Shown here: positions 11,528-25,469 of the stretch, piece by piece | Layout: every line of letters begins with the position of its first letter | Position numbering within the stretch: position 1 is the stretch's first letter | Source: Urophycis tenuis | Taxonomy: Eukaryota > Chordata > Actinopteri > Gadiformes > Phycidae | NCBI GenBank assembly: GCA_036785325.1 | Contig: JAXIVH010000145.1 | Location: 296,001 to 360,000 of the forward strand | Length of the DNA: 64,000 bases | Direction: 5' to 3' | The notes under the pieces: generated by a model | The model's input: only the letters and a program-made list of their open reading frames with translations | The model's database searches: none | What the model was told of the DNA's origin: nothing | Made by a program: the position numbers and the translations under genes

Positions 11528-14500
11528 GAATTGAAACGTTGAATGTATGTTTTTAGCTGCTGGGTAGACTTCAGTTAACCTGACACAGTTTTGTCTGTGA
11601 GCAACCAAATTGCTCACGGATGGGCTCATTTTGAGCGGGGAAATCTAAGCTTTCCAAAGGCGTATGGCAAGACTATATTGACTCATGGGTCGTTGAAATA
11701 CAAAGCTAATTAATTTGTGTTCAGTTAGGAAAGATTGATGTTAATTGAAACGTTGATGGTATGTTTTTAGCTGCTGGGTAGACTTCAGTCAACCTGACGC
11801 AGTTTTGTCTTTGAGCAACCAAATTGCTCGGGGATGGGCTCATTTTAAGCGGGAAAATCTAAGCTTTCCAACGGCGTATGGCAAGACTATATTGACTCAT
11901 GGGTCATTGAAATACTAAGATAATTAATTTGTGTTCTGTAAGGAAAGATTGATGTTAATTGAAACGTTGAAGGTATGTTTTTAGCTGCTGGGTAGACTTC
12001 ACTCAACCTGACACAGTTTTGTCTGTGAGCAACCAGACTGTTTGCGGATGGGCTCATTTTAAGCGGGGAAATCTAAGCTTTCCAACGGCGTGTGGCAAAA
12101 CTATATTGACTCATGGGTCATTGAAATACTAAGATAATTAATTTGTGTTCTGTAAGGAAAGATTGATGTTAATTGAAACGTTGAAGGTATGTTTTTAGCT
12201 GCTGGGTAGACTTCACTCAACCTGACACAGTTTTGTCTGTGAGCAACCAGACTGTTTGCGGATGGGCTCATTTTAAGCGGGGAAATCTAAGCTTTCCAAC
12301 GGCGTATGGCAAGACTATATTGACTAATGGTTCGTTGAAATACTAAGCTAATTAATTTGTGTTCTGTAAGGAAAGATTGATCGTAATTGAAACGTTGAAG
12401 GTATGTTTTTAGCTGCTGGGTAGACTTCAGTCAACCTGACGCAGTTTTGTCTGTGAGCAACTAAATTGCTTTGGGATGGGCTCATTTTAAGCGGGGAAAT
12501 CTAAGCTTTCCAACGGTGTATGGCAAAACTATATTCACCAAAGGGTCGTTGAAATACTAAGCTAATTAATTTCTGTTCTGTGAGGAAAGATTGATCTTAA
12601 TTGAAACGTTGAAGGTATGTTTTTAGCTGCTGGGTAGACTTCAGTCAACCTGACGCAGTTTAGTCTGTGATCAACCAGACTGCTCGCGGATGGGCTCATT
12701 TTAAGCGGGGAAATCTAAGCTTTCCAACGGCGTATGGCAAGACTATATTGACTCATGGGTCGTTGAAATACTAAGCTAATTAATTTGTGTTCTGTAAGGA
12801 AAGATTGATGTTAATTGAAATGTTGAAGGTATGTTTTTAGCTGCTGGGCAGACTTCAGTCAACCTGACGCAGTTTAGTCTGTGATCAACCAGACTGCTCG
12901 CGGATGGGCTCATTTTAAGCGGGGAAATCTAAGCTTTCCAACGGCGTATGGCAAGACTATATTGACTCATGGGTCGTTGAAATACTAATACTAAGCTAAT
13001 TAATTTGTGTTCTGTAAGGAAAGATTGATGTTAATTGAAATGTTGAAGGTATGTTTTTAGCTGCTGGGCAGACTTCAGTCAACCTGACGCAGTTTAGTCT
13101 GTGATCAACCAGACTGCTCGCGGATGGGCTCATTTTAAGCGGGGAAATCTAAGCTTTCCAACGGCGTGTGGCAAAACTATATTGACTCATGGGTCATTGA
13201 AATACTAAGATAATTAATTTGTGTTCTGTAAGGAAAGATTGATGTTAATTGAAACGTTGAAGGTATGTTTTTAGCTGCTGGGTAGACTTCACTCAACCTG
13301 ACACAGTTTTGTCTGTGAGCAACCAGACTGTTTGCGGATGGGCTCATTTTAAGCGGGGAAATCTAAGCTTTCCAACGGCGTATGGCAAGACTATATTGAC
13401 TAATGGTTCGTTGAAATACTAAGCTAATTAATTTGTGTTCTGTAAGGAAAGATTGATCGTAATTGAAACGTTGAAGGTATGTTTTTAGCTGCTGGGTAGA
13501 CTTCAGTCAACCTGACGCAGTTTTGTCTGTGAGCAACTAAATTGCTTTGGGATGGGCTCATTTTAAGCGGGGAAATCTAAGCTTTCCAACGGTGTATGGC
13601 AAAACTATATTCACCAAAGGGTCGTTGAAATACTAAGCTAATTAATTTCTGTTCTGTGAGGAAAGATTGATCTTAATTGAAACGTTGAAGGTATGTTTTT
13701 AGCTGCTGGGTAGACTTCAGTCAACCTGACGCAGTTTAGTCTGTGATCAACCAGACTGCTCGCGGATGGGCTCATTTTAAGCGGGGAAATCTAAGCTTTC
13801 CAACGGCGTATGGCAAGACTATATTGACTCATGGGTCGTTGAAATACTAAGCTAATTAATTTGTGTTCTGTAAGGAAAGATTGATGTTAATTGAAATGTT
13901 GAAGGTATGTTTTTAGCTGCTGGGCAGACTTCAGTCAACCTGACGCAGTTTAGTCTGTGATCAACCAGACTGCTCGCGGATGGGCTCATTTTAAGCGGGG
14001 AAATCTAAGCTTTTCAACGGCGTATGGCAAGACTATATTCACTAAAGGGCCGTTGAAATACTAAGCTAATTAATTTGTGTTCTGTAAGGAAAGATTAATG
14101 TTAATTGAAATGTTGAAGGTATGTTTTTAGCTGCTGGGCAGACTTCAGTCAACCTGACGCAGTTTAGTCTGTGATCAACCAGACTGCTCGCGGATGGGCT
14201 CATTTTAAGCGGGGAAATCTAAGCTTTTCAACGGCGTATGGCAAGACTATATTCACTAAAGGGCCGTTGAAATACTAAGCTAATTAATTTGTGTTCTGTA
14301 AGGAAAGATTAATGTTAATTGAAACGTTGAAGGTTTTTTTTTAAGCTGCTGGGTAGACTTCAGTCAACCTGACGCAGTTTAGTCTGTGATCAACCAGACT
14401 GCTCGCGGATGGGCTCATTTTAAGCGGGGAAATCTAAGCTTCCCAACGGCCTATGGCAAGACTATATTCACTAAAGGGTCGTTGAAATACTAAGCTAATT

Positions 14501-15156
14501 AATTTGTGTTCTGTCAGGAAAGATTGATGTTAATTGAAATGTTGAAGGTATGTTTTTAGCTGCTGGGCAGACTTCAGTCAACCTGACGCAGTTTAGTCTG
14601 TGATCAACCAGACTGCTCGCGGATGGGCTCATTTTAAGCGGGGAAATCTAAGCTTTTCAACGGCGTATGGCAAGACTATATTCACTAAAGGGCCGTTGAA
14701 ATACTAAGCTAATTAATTTGTGTTCTGTAAGGAAAGATTAATGTTAATTGAAACGTTGAAGGTTTTTTTTTAGCTGCTGGGTAGACTTCAGTCAACCTGA
14801 CGCAGTTTAGTCTGTGATCAACCAGACTGCTCGCGGATGGGCTCATTTTAAGCGGGGAAATCTAAGCTTCCCAACGGCGTATGGCAAGACTTTATTCACT
14901 AAAGGGTCGTTGAAATACTAAGCTAATTAATTTGTGTTCTGTCAGGAAAGATTGATGTTAATTGAAACGTTGAAGGTATGTCTTTAGCTGCTGGGTAGAC
15001 TCCAGTCAACCTGACGCAGATTTGTCTGTGAGCAACCAAATTGCTCGGAGATGGGCTCATTTTAAACGGGGAAATCTAAGCTTTCCAACGACGTATGGCA
15101 TGACTATATTTGCCCACGGGTTGTCGAAATAATAAGCTGATTCATGTGTGTTCTGT
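11528..15156. repeat. 214-bp satellite, 17 monomers, longest run
   Basis: The run is 3,629 bp. The marker accggcgtgtggcaaaac-type monomer begins near 12,085 and again at 13,161, 1,076 bp apart: five monomers plus a 6-bp taatac insertion near 12,985. One extra monomer (about 14,010-14,223) explains why this run has 17 rather than the 16 seen at 28,688 and 46,692. No gene is seen in these 3.6 kb. Confidence 0.93.
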
Positions 15157-15342
15157 TGGCTGTGGAAAGAAAATAGCACACAAGTCATACCAAGTCACCT
15201 TTATTGTCAGTGATAAACATGAATAAATAAAAAGTATGGACATTGTATAAACAGTTGTATAAAAAGTGTAAACGGTATGAACAGTGTTCTTATAAAAGAT
15301 ATCAATATCAATACTGATCACGTGTGTATTTTATATTTCCAG

Positions 15343-15846
15343 ATTATTTGTTGATGAGCCAGAGCCTGTGACTCCCACCAACCGGCCCGTTCAGCCCACT
15401 GCGTTGTCGTCCTCCACCCGGCCGAAGCCTCCTGCGCCCACCCGCCTCCAGCCGAGGCCTCCTGCTGCGTCAGCCTGTGGCCCGCCCGCCCCCTGTGTCG
15501 GCAGCACCCATACCGCTGGTCCTCCCCGCACAGCCACAGGCCCCCTCCGTCCTGCTTCGTGGGCCATCCTGCAGCTGTCTCTGCAGTCATCGTGTGTCAA
15601 AACCATTCAAACTTGTATATGGTAACATTTCAAAATGACACCAGCATAAATGAGGACCTTGCAATAGGTTGTGTGTTACAGGACCCCCCTGGCATACAGC
15701 TGTATGTCTCTGTGAAGGTGGTTGTGAAGAACGGCATCCGGCTGAACAAGTACAAGTGCCGGCGAGGCAGCAACTCTCTCGAGGGGTTGCACGCCCACCT
15801 GGTTAACGCCATCCCTTCACAGCGATGTGGGATCATGCCGTTCCAA
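15343..15846 (+). CDS. Exon block copy 7 (class B)
   Basis: Exon B is 15682-15846, majority protein. The flanks are class B, but the site near the segment A 3' end is AACCATTC, unlike the other class B copies (1, 15 and 23, AAACATTC). This suggests local conversion. Confidence 0.6.
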
Positions 15847-16131
15847 GTAAGTGATTAAAACACTACACACACACACACACGCGCGCGGGCGCATATATAC
15901 ACACACACACACGCATATATACACACACATATATATATATATATATACTTAAACATAGCTGACCCTTTTTTTCCCCCTTCTCGGGGATTATGCTCCCAGT
16001 TTTGATCTCGGACGTCTGGTCACTTGTAGCATATAATAATATTCTATTACTGTTAAGCCAACTATGAATAATAAAACAGGCCAAAACATGTGTCCTTTAT
16101 CATAGCTACACGTATTACAAAAAAAACGCGT

Positions 16132-16971
16132 GAATTGAAAAGTTGAAGGTATGTTTTTAGCTGCCGGGTAGACTTCAGTCAACCTGACGCAGTTTTGTCT
16201 CTGAGCAACCACATTGCTTGGGGATGGGCTCATTTTAAGCGGGGAAATCTAAGCTTTCCAACGGCGTATGGCAAGACTATATTGACTCATGGGTCGTTGA
16301 AATACTAAGATAATTAATTTGTGTTCTGTAAGGAAAGATGGATGTTAATTGAAACGTTGAAGGTATGTTTTTAGCTGCTGGGTAGACTTCAGTCAACCTG
16401 ACGCAGTTTTGTCTGTGAGCAACCAAATTGCTCGGGGATGGGCTCATTTTAAGCGGGGAAATCTAAGCTTTCCAACGGCGTATGGCTAGACTATATTGAC
16501 TCATGGGTCGTTGAAATACTAGGCTAATTAATTTGTGTTCTGTAAGGAAAGATTAATGTTAATTGAAACGTTGAAGGTTTTTTTTTAGCTAATGGGTAGA
16601 CTTCAGTCAACCTGACGCAGTTAAGTCTGTCATCAACCAGACTGCTCGCGGATGGGCTCATTTTAAGCGGGGAAATCTAAGCTTCCCAACGGCGTATGGC
16701 AAGACTATATTCACTAAAGGGTCGTTGAAATACTAAGCTAATTAATTTGTGTTCTGTCAGGAAAGATTGATGTTAATTGAAACGTTGAAGGTATGTCTTT
16801 AGCTGCTGGGTAGACTCCAGTCAACCTGACGCAGATTTGTCTGTGAGCAACCAAATTGCTCGGAGATGGGCTCATTTTAAACGGGGAAATCTAAGCTTTC
16901 CAACGACGTATGGCATGACTATATTTGCCCACGGGTTGTCGAAATAATAAGCTGATTCATGTGTGTTCTGT
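16132..16971. repeat. 214-bp satellite, 4 monomers
   Basis: The run is 840 bp (4 x 214 minus 16), between class B and class C. The equivalent position holds 9 monomers in the first cycle and 6 in the third and fourth, so this interval is length-polymorphic. Confidence 0.95.
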
Positions 16972-17157
16972 TGGCTGTGGAAAGAAAATAGCACACAAGT
17001 CATACCAAGTCACCTTTATTGTCAGTGATAAACATGAATAAATAAAAAGTATGGACATTGTATAAACAGTTGTATAAAAAGTGTAAACGGTATGAACAGT
17101 GTTCTTATAAAAGATATCAATATCAATACTGATCACGTGTGTATTTTATATTTCCAG

Positions 17158-17661
17158 ATTATTTGTTGATGAGCCAGAGCCTGTGACTCCCACCAACCGG
17201 CCCGTTCAGCCCACTGCGTTGTCGTCCTCCACCCGGCCGAAGCCTCCTGCGCCCACCCGCCTCCAGCCGAGGCCTCCTGCTGCGTCAGCCTGTGGCCCGC
17301 CCGCCCCCTGTGTCGGCAGCACCCATACAACTGGTCCTCCCCGCACAGCCACAGGCCCCCTCCGTCCTGCTTCGTGGGCCATCCTGCAGCTGTCTCTGCA
17401 GTCATCGTGTGTCAAAAACATTCAAACTTGTATATGGTAACATTTCAAAATGACACCAGCATAAATGAGGACCTTGCAATAGGTTGTGTGTTACAGGACC
17501 CCCCTGGCATACAGCTGTATGTCTCTGTGAAGGTGGTTGTGAAGAACGGCATCCGGCTGAACAAGTACAAGTGCCGGCGAGGCAGCAACTCTCTCGAGGG
17601 GTTGCACGCCCACCTGGTTAACGCCATCCCTTCACAGCGATGTGGGATCATGCCGTTCCAA
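17158..17661 (+). CDS. Exon block copy 8 (class C)
   Basis: Exon B is 17497-17661, majority protein. Segment A carries the private double change catacaactggt (others cataccgctggt), shared only with copy 10, which marks a recent 3.2-kb duplication. Confidence 0.6.
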
Positions 17662-17673
17662 GTAAGTGATTAA

Positions 17674-17722
<49 letters not shown>

Positions 17723-17961
17723 GCGCATATATGCACACACACATACGCATATATACACACACATATATATATATATACTTATACATAGCTGACCCTTTTT
17801 TTCCCCCTTCTCGGGGATTATGCTCCCAGTTTTGATCTCGGACGTCTGGTCACTTGTAGCATATAATAATATTCTATTACTGTTAAGCCAACTATGAATA
17901 ATAAAACAGGCCAAAACATGTGTCCTTTATCATAGCTACACGTATTACAAAAAAAACGCGT

Positions 17962-18373
17962 GAATTGAAAAGTTGAAGGTATGTTTTTAGCTGCTGGGTA
18001 GACTTCAGTCAACCTGACGCAGTTTTGTCTGTGAGCAACCAAATTGCTCGGGGATGGGCTCATTTTAAGCGGGGAAATCTAAGCTTCCCAACGGCGTATG
18101 GCAAGACTATATTCACTAAAGGGTCGTTGAAATACTAAGCTAATTAATTTGTGTTCTGTCAGGAAAGATTGATGTTAATTGAAACGTTGAAGGTATGTCT
18201 TTAGCTGCTGGGTAGACTCCAGTCAACCTGACGCAGATTTGTCTGTGAGCAACCAAATTGCTCGGAGATGGGCTCATTTTAAACGGGGACATCTAAGCTT
18301 TCCAACGACGTATGGCATGACTATATTTGCCCACGGGTTGTCGAAATAATAAGCTGATTCATGTGTGTTCTGT
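17962..18373. repeat. 214-bp satellite, 2 monomers
   Basis: A 412-bp class C to class D spacer, including the edge monomer with aaacggggacatc as at 4874. Confidence 0.95.
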
Positions 18374-18559
18374 TGGCTGTGGAAAGAAAATAGCACACAA
18401 GTCATACCAAGTCACCTTTATTGTCAGTGATAAACATGAATAAATAAAAAGTATGGACATTGTATAAACAGTTGTATAAAAAGTGTAAACGGTATGAACA
18501 GTGTTCTTATAAAAGATATCAATATCAATACTGATCACGTGTGTATTTTATATTTCCAG

Positions 18560-19063
18560 ATTATTTGTTGATGAGCCAGAGCCTGTGACTCCCACCAACC
18601 GGCCCGTTCAGCCCACTGCGTTGTCGTCCTCCACCCGGCCGAAGCCTCCTGCGCCCACCCGCCTCCAGCCGAGGCCTCCTGCTGCGTCAGCCTGTGGCCC
18701 GCCCGCCCCCTGTGTCGGCAGCACCCATACCGCTGGTCCTCCCCGCACAGCCACAGGCCCCCTCCGTCCTGCTTCGTGGGCCATCCTGCAGCTGTCTCTG
18801 CAGTCATCGTGTGTCAAAACCATTCAAACTTGTATATGGTAACATTTCAAAATGACACCAGCATAAATGAGGACCTTGCAATAGGTTGTGTGTTACAGGA
18901 CCCCCCTGGCATACAGCTGTATGTCTCTGTGAAGGTGGTTGTGAAGAACGGCATCCGGCTGAACAAGTACAAGTGCCGGCGAGGCAGCAACTCTCTCGAG
19001 GGGTTGCACGCCCACCTGGTTAACGCCATCCCTTCACAGCGATGTGGGATCATGCCGTTCCAA
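18560..19063 (+). CDS. Exon block copy 9 (class D)
   Basis: Exon B is 18899-19063, majority protein. Segment A has AACCATTC, whereas the class D copies 3, 17 and 25 have AAACATTC. The right arm reads cgcgcgggcgc, as in copy 11. Confidence 0.6.
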
Positions 19064-19348
19064 GTAAGTGATTAAAACACTACACACACACACACACACG
19101 CGCGCGGGCGCATATATACACACACACACACGCATATATACACACACATATATATATATATATACTTAAACATAGCTGACCCTTTTTTTCCCCCTTCTCG
19201 GGGATTATGCTCCCAGTTTTGATCTCGGACGTCTGGTCACTTGTAGCATATAATAATATTCTATTACTGTTAAGCCAACTATGAATAATAAAACAGGCCA
19301 AAACATGTGTCCTTTATCATAGCTACACGTATTACAAAAAAAACGCGT

Positions 19349-20188
19349 GAATTGAAAAGTTGAAGGTATGTTTTTAGCTGCTGGGTAGACTTCAGTCAAC
19401 CTGACGCAGTTTTGTCTCTGAGCAACCACATTGCTTGGGGATGGGCTCATTTTAAGCGGGGAAATCTAAGCTTTCCAACGGCGTATGGCAAGACTATATT
19501 GACTCATGGGTCGTTGAAATACTAAGATAATTAATTTGTGTTCTGTAAGGAAAGATGGATGTTAATTGAAACGTTGAAGGTATGTTTTTAGCTGCTGGGT
19601 AGACTTCAGTCAACCTGACGCAGTTTTGTCTCTGAGCAACCACATTGCTTGGGGATGGGCTCATTTTAAGCGGGGAAATCTAAGCTTTCCAACGGCGTAT
19701 GGCAAGACTATATTGACTCATGGGTCGTTGAAATACTAAGCTAATTAATTTGTGTTCTGTAAGGAAAGATTAATGTTAATTGAAACGTTGAAGGTTTTTT
19801 TTTAGCTAATGGGTAGACTTCAGTCAACCTGACGCAGTTAAGTCTGTCATCAACCAGACTGCTCGCGGATGGGCTCATTTTAAGCGGGGAAATCTAAGCT
19901 TCCCAACGGCGTATGGCAAGACTATATTCACTAAAGGGTCGTTGAAATACTAAGCTAATTAATTTGTGTTCTGTCAGGAAAGATTGATGTTAATTGAAAC
20001 GTTGAAGGTATGTCTTTAGCTGCTGGGTAGACTCCAGTCAACCTGACGCAGATTTGTCTGTGAGCAACCAAATTGCTCGGAGATGGGCTCATTTTAAACG
20101 GGGAAATCTAAGCTTTCCAACGACGTATGGCATGACTATATTTGCCCACGGGTTGTCGAAATAATAAGCTGATTCATGTGTGTTCTGT
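19349..20188. repeat. 214-bp satellite, 4 monomers
   Basis: An 840-bp run joining a class D block back to a class C block. This order occurs only here and reflects the C-D doublet duplication. It keeps the private change aagtctgtcatcaacc also present in the 16,132 run. Confidence 0.95.
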
Positions 20189-20374
20189 TGGCTGTGGAAA
20201 GAAAATAGCACACAAGTCATACCAAGTCACCTTTATTGTCAGTGATAAACATGAATAAATAAAAAGTATGGACATTGTATAAACAGTTGTATAAAAAGTG
20301 TAAACGGTATGAACAGTGTTCTTATAAAAGATATCAATATCAATACTGATCACGTGTGTATTTTATATTTCCAG

Positions 20375-20878
20375 ATTATTTGTTGATGAGCCAGAGCCTG
20401 TGACTCCCACCAACCGGCCCGTTCAGCCCACTGCGTTGTCGTCCTCCACCCGGCCGAAGCCTCCTGCGCCCACCCGCCTCCAGCCGAGGCCTCCTGCTGC
20501 GTCAGCCTGTGGCCCGCCCGCCCCCTGTGTCGGCAGCACCCATACAACTGGTCCTCCCCGCACAGCCACAGGCCCCCTCCGTCCTGCTTCGTGGGCCATC
20601 CTGCAGCTGTCTCTGCAGTCATCGTGTGTCAAAAACATTCAAACTTGTATATGGTAACATTTCAAAATGACACCAGCATAAATGAGGACCTTGCAATAGG
20701 TTGTGTGTTACAGGACCCCCCTGGCATACAGCTGTATGTCTCTGTGAAGGTGGTTGTGAAGAACGGCATCCGGCTGAACAAGTACAAGTGCCGGCGAGGC
20801 AGCAACTCTCTCGAGGGGTTGCACGCCCACCTGGTTAACGCCATCCCTTCACAGCGATGTGGGATCATGCCGTTCCAA
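20375..20878 (+). CDS. Exon block copy 10 (class C)
   Basis: Exon B is 20714-20878, majority protein. The private change catacaactggt is shared with copy 8, 3,217 bp upstream. The CA run differs slightly from copy 8 (no initial cgca), as expected for a fast-changing microsatellite. Confidence 0.6.
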
Positions 20879-20888
20879 GTAAGTGATT

Positions 20889-20943
<55 letters not shown>

Positions 20944-21182
20944 GCGCATATATGCACACACACATACGCATATATACACACACATATATATATATATACT
21001 TATACATAGCTGACCCTTTTTTTCCCCCTTCTCGGGGATTATGCTCCCAGTTTTGATCTCGGACGTCTGGTCACTTGTAGCATATAATAATATTCTATTA
21101 CTGTTAAGCCAACTATGAATAATAAAACAGGCCAAAACATGTGTCCTTTATCATAGCTACACGTATTACAAAAAAAACGCGT

Positions 21183-21594
21183 GAATTGAAAAGTTGAAGG
21201 TATGTTTTTAGCTGCTGGGTAGACTTCAGTCAACCTGACGCAGTTTTGTCTGTGAGCAACCAAATTGCTCGGGGATGGGCTCATTTTAAGCGGGGAAATC
21301 TAAGCTTCCCAACGGCGTATGGCAAGACTATATTCACTAAAGGGTCGTTGAAATACTAAGCTAATTAATTTGTGTTCTGTCAGGAAAGATTGATGTTAAT
21401 TGAAACGTTGAAGGTATGTCTTTAGCTGCTGGGTAGACTCCAGTCAACCTGACGCAGATTTGTCTGTGAGCAACCAAATTGCTCGGAGATGGGCTCATTT
21501 TAAACGGGGACATCTAAGCTTTCCAACGACGTATGGCATGACTATATTTGCCCACGGGTTGTCGAAATAATAAGCTGATTCATGTGTGTTCTGT
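21183..21594. repeat. 214-bp satellite, 2 monomers
   Basis: A 412-bp class C to class D spacer, same layout as at 17,962. Confidence 0.95.
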
Positions 21595-21780
21595 TGGCTG
21601 TGGAAAGAAAATAGCACACAAGTCATACCAAGTCACCTTTATTGTCAGTGATAAACATGAATAAATAAAAAGTATGGACATTGTATAAACAGTTGTATAA
21701 AAAGTGTAAACGGTATGAACAGTGTTCTTATAAAAGATATCAATATCAATACTGATCACGTGTGTATTTTATATTTCCAG

Positions 21781-22284
21781 ATTATTTGTTGATGAGCCAG
21801 AGCCTGTGACTCCCACCAACCGGCCCGTTCAGCCCACTGCGTTGTCGTCCTCCACCCGGCCGAAGCCTCCTGCGCCCACCCGCCTCCAGCCGAGGCCTCC
21901 TGCTGCGTCAGCCTGTGGCCCGCCCGCCCCCTGTGTCGGCAGCACCCATACCGCTGGTCCTCCCCGCACAGCCACAGGCCCCCTCCGTCCTGCTTCGTGG
22001 GCCATCCTGCAGCTGTCTCTGCAGTCATCGTGTGTCAAAACCATTCAAACTTGTATATGGTAACATTTCAAAATGACACCAGCATAAATGAGGACCTTGC
22101 AATAGGTTGTGTGTTACAGGACCCCCCTGGCATACAGCTGTATGTCTCTGTGAAGGTGGTTGTGAAGAACGGCATCCGGCTGAACAAGTACAAGTGCCGG
22201 CGAGGCAGCAACTCTCTCGAGGGGTTGCACGCCCACCTGGTTAACGCCATCCCTTCACAGCGATGTGGGATCATGCCGTTCCAA
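21781..22284 (+). CDS. Exon block copy 11 (class D), left partner of the 18-kb duplication
   Basis: Exon B is 22120-22284, majority protein. The acceptor is ttttatatttccag (class D) and the right arm is class D (gggcgc). From within this block onward, positions recur 18,004 bp later; its own upstream side does not. Confidence 0.6.
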
Positions 22285-22569
22285 GTAAGTGATTAAAACA
22301 CTACACACACACACACACACGCGCGCGGGCGCATATATACACACACACACACGCATATATACACACACATATATATATATATATACTTAAACATAGCTGA
22401 CCCTTTTTTTCCCCCTTCTCGGGGATTATGCTCCCAGTTTTGATCTCGGACGTCTGGTCACTTGTAGCATATAATAATATTCTATTACTGTTAAGCCAAC
22501 TATGAATAATAAAACAGGCCAAAACATGTGTCCTTTATCATAGCTACACGTATTACAAAAAAAACGCGT

Positions 22570-24479
22570 GAATTGAAAAGTTGAAGGTATGTTTTTAGCT
22601 GCTGGGTAGACTTCAGTCAACCTGACGCAGTTTTGTCTCTGAGCAACCACATTGCTTGGGGATGGGCTCATTTTAAGCGGGGAAATCTAAGCTTTCCAAC
22701 GGCGTATGGCAAGACTATATTGACTCATGGGTCGTTGAAATACTAAGATAATTAATTTGTGTTCTGTAAGGAAAGATGGATGTTAATTGAAACGTTGAAG
22801 GTATGTTTTTAGCTGCTGGGTAGACTTCAGTCAACCTGACGCAGTTTAGTCTGTGATCAACCAGACTGCTCGCGGATGGGCTCATTTTAAGCGGGAAAAT
22901 CTAAGCTTTCCAACAACGTATGGCAAGACTATATTCACCAAAGGGTCGTTGAAATACTAAGCTAATTAATTTGTGTTCTGTAAGGAAAGATTGATGTTAA
23001 TTGAAACGTTAAAGGTATGTTTTTAGCTGCTGGGTAGACTTCATTCAACCTGACGCAGTTTAGTCTGTGATCAACCAGACTGCTCGCGGATGGGCTCATT
23101 TTAAGCGGGGAAATCTAAGCTTTCCAACGGCGTATAGCAAGACTATATTGACTCATGGGTCGTTGAAATACTAAGCTAATTAATTTGTGTTCTGTAAGGA
23201 AAGATTGATGTTAATTGAAACGTTAAAGGTATGTTTTTAGCTGCTGGGTAGACTTCATTCAACCTGACGCAGTTTAGTCTGTGATCAACCAGACTGCTCG
23301 CGGATGGGCTCATTTTAAGCGGGGAAATCGAAGCTTTCCAACGGCGTATGGCAAGACTATATTGACTCATGGGTCGTTGAAATACTAAGCTAATTAATTT
23401 GTGTTCTGTAAGGAAAGATTGATGTTAATCGAAACGTTTAAGGTATGTTTTTAGCTGCTGGGTAGACTTCAGTCAACCTGACGCAGTTTAGTCTGTGATC
23501 AACCAGACTGCTGGCGGATGGGCTCATTTTAAGCGGGGAAATCTAAGCTTTTCAACGGCGTATGGCAAGACTATATTCACTAAAGGGCCGTTGAAATACT
23601 AAGCTAATTAATTTGTGTTCTGTAAGGAAAGATTGATGTTAATTGAAACGTTAAAGGTATGTTTTTAGCTGCTGGGTAGACTTCATTCAACCTGACGCAG
23701 TTTAGTCTGTGATCAACCAGACTGCTCGCGGATGGACTCATTTTAAGCGGGGAAATCTAAGCTTTCCAACGGCGTATTGCAAGACTATATTGACTCATGG
23801 GTCGTTGAAATACTAAGCTAATTAATTTGTGTTCTGTAAGGAAAGATTGATGTTAATTGAAACGTTGAAGGTATGTTTTTAGCTGCTGGGTAGACTTCAG
23901 TCATCCTGACGCAGTTTTGTCTGTGAGCAACTAAATTGCTTTGGGATGGGCTCATTTTAAGCGGGGAAATCTAAGCTTTCCAACGGTGTATGGCAAGACT
24001 ATATTCACCAAAGGGTCGTTGAAATACTAAGCTAATTAATTTCTGTTCTGTGAGGAAAGATTGATCTTAATTGAAACGTTGAAGGTATGTTTTTAGCTGC
24101 TGGGTAGACTTCAGTCAACCTGACGCAGTTTAATCTGTGATCAACCAGACTGCTCGCGGATGGGCTCATTTTAAGCGGGGAAATCTAACCTTTCCAACGG
24201 CGTATGGCAAGACTATATTGACTAATGGATCGTTGAAATACTAAGCTAATTAATTTGTGTTCTGTAAGGAAAGATTGATCTTAATTGAAACGTTGAAGGT
24301 ATGTTTTTAGCTGCTGGGTAGACTTCAGTCAACCTGACGCAGTTTTGTCTGTGAGCAACTAAATTGCTTTGGGATGGGCTCATTTTAAGCGGGGAAATCT
24401 AAGCTTTCCAACGACGTATGGCATGACTATATTTGCCCACGGGTTGTCGAAATAATAAGCTGATTCATGTGTGTTCTGT
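22570..24479. repeat. 214-bp satellite, 9 monomers
   Basis: A 1,910-bp run with private monomers (gtatagcaag, aaatcgaagctttcc). It recurs at 40,574-42,483. A base difference is visible by eye: G at 23,302 against T at 41,306. Its right end matches the class D to E run at 6261, but the next block is class C-like. Confidence 0.95.
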
Positions 24480-24665
24480 TGGCTGTGGAAAGAAAATAGC
24501 ACACAAGTCATACCAAGTCACCTTTATTGTCAGTGATAAACATGAATAAATAAAAAGTATGGACATTGTATAAACAGTTGTATAAAAAGTGTAAACGGTA
24601 TGAACAGTGTTCTTATAAAAGATATCAATATCAATACTGATCACGTGTGTATTTTATATTTCCAG

Positions 24666-25169
24666 ATTATTTGTTGATGAGCCAGAGCCTGTGACTCCCA
24701 CCAACCGGCCCGTTCAGCCCACTGCGTTGTCGTCCTCCACCCGGCCGAAGCCTCCTGCGCCCACCCGCCTCCAGCCGAGGCCTCCTGCTGCGTCAGCCTG
24801 TGGCCCGCCCGCCCCCTGTGTCGGCAGCACCCATACCGCTGGTCCTCCCCGCACAGCCACAGGCCCCCTCCGTCCTGCTTCGTGGGCCATCCTGCAGCTG
24901 TCTCTGCAGTCATCGTGTGTCAAAAACATTCAAACTTGTATATGGTAACATTTCAAAATGACACCAGCATAAATGAGGACCTTGCAATAGGTTGTGTGTT
25001 ACAGGACCCCCCTGGCATACAGCTGTATGTCTCTGTGAAGGTGGTTGTGAAGAACGGCATCCGGCTGAACAAGTACAAGTGCCGGCGAGGCAGCAACTCT
25101 CTCGAGGGGTTGCACGCCCACCTGGTTAACGCCATCCCTTCACAGCGATGTGGGATCATGCCGTTCCAA
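24666..25169 (+). CDS. Exon block copy 12 (class C', hybrid context)
   Basis: Exon B is 25005-25169, majority protein. The block is class C-like, with private right-arm changes (cgcgcgtatatatgc and gatcttggacg) shared only with copy 20. The satellite on its left is of the type that normally precedes class E, so this block is itself a product of earlier recombination. Confidence 0.6.
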
Positions 25170-25181
25170 GTAAGTGATTAA

Positions 25182-25230
<49 letters not shown>

Positions 25231-25469
25231 GCGTATATATGCACACACACATACGCATATATACACACACATATATATATATATACTTATACATAGCTGA
25301 CCCTTTTTTTCCCCCTTCTCGGGGATTATGCTCCCAGTTTTGATCTTGGACGTCTGGTCACTTGTAGCATATAATAATATTCTATTACTGTTAAGCCAAC
25401 TATGAATAATAAAACAGGCCAAAACATGTGTCCTTTATCATAGCTACACGTATTACAAAAAAAACGCGT

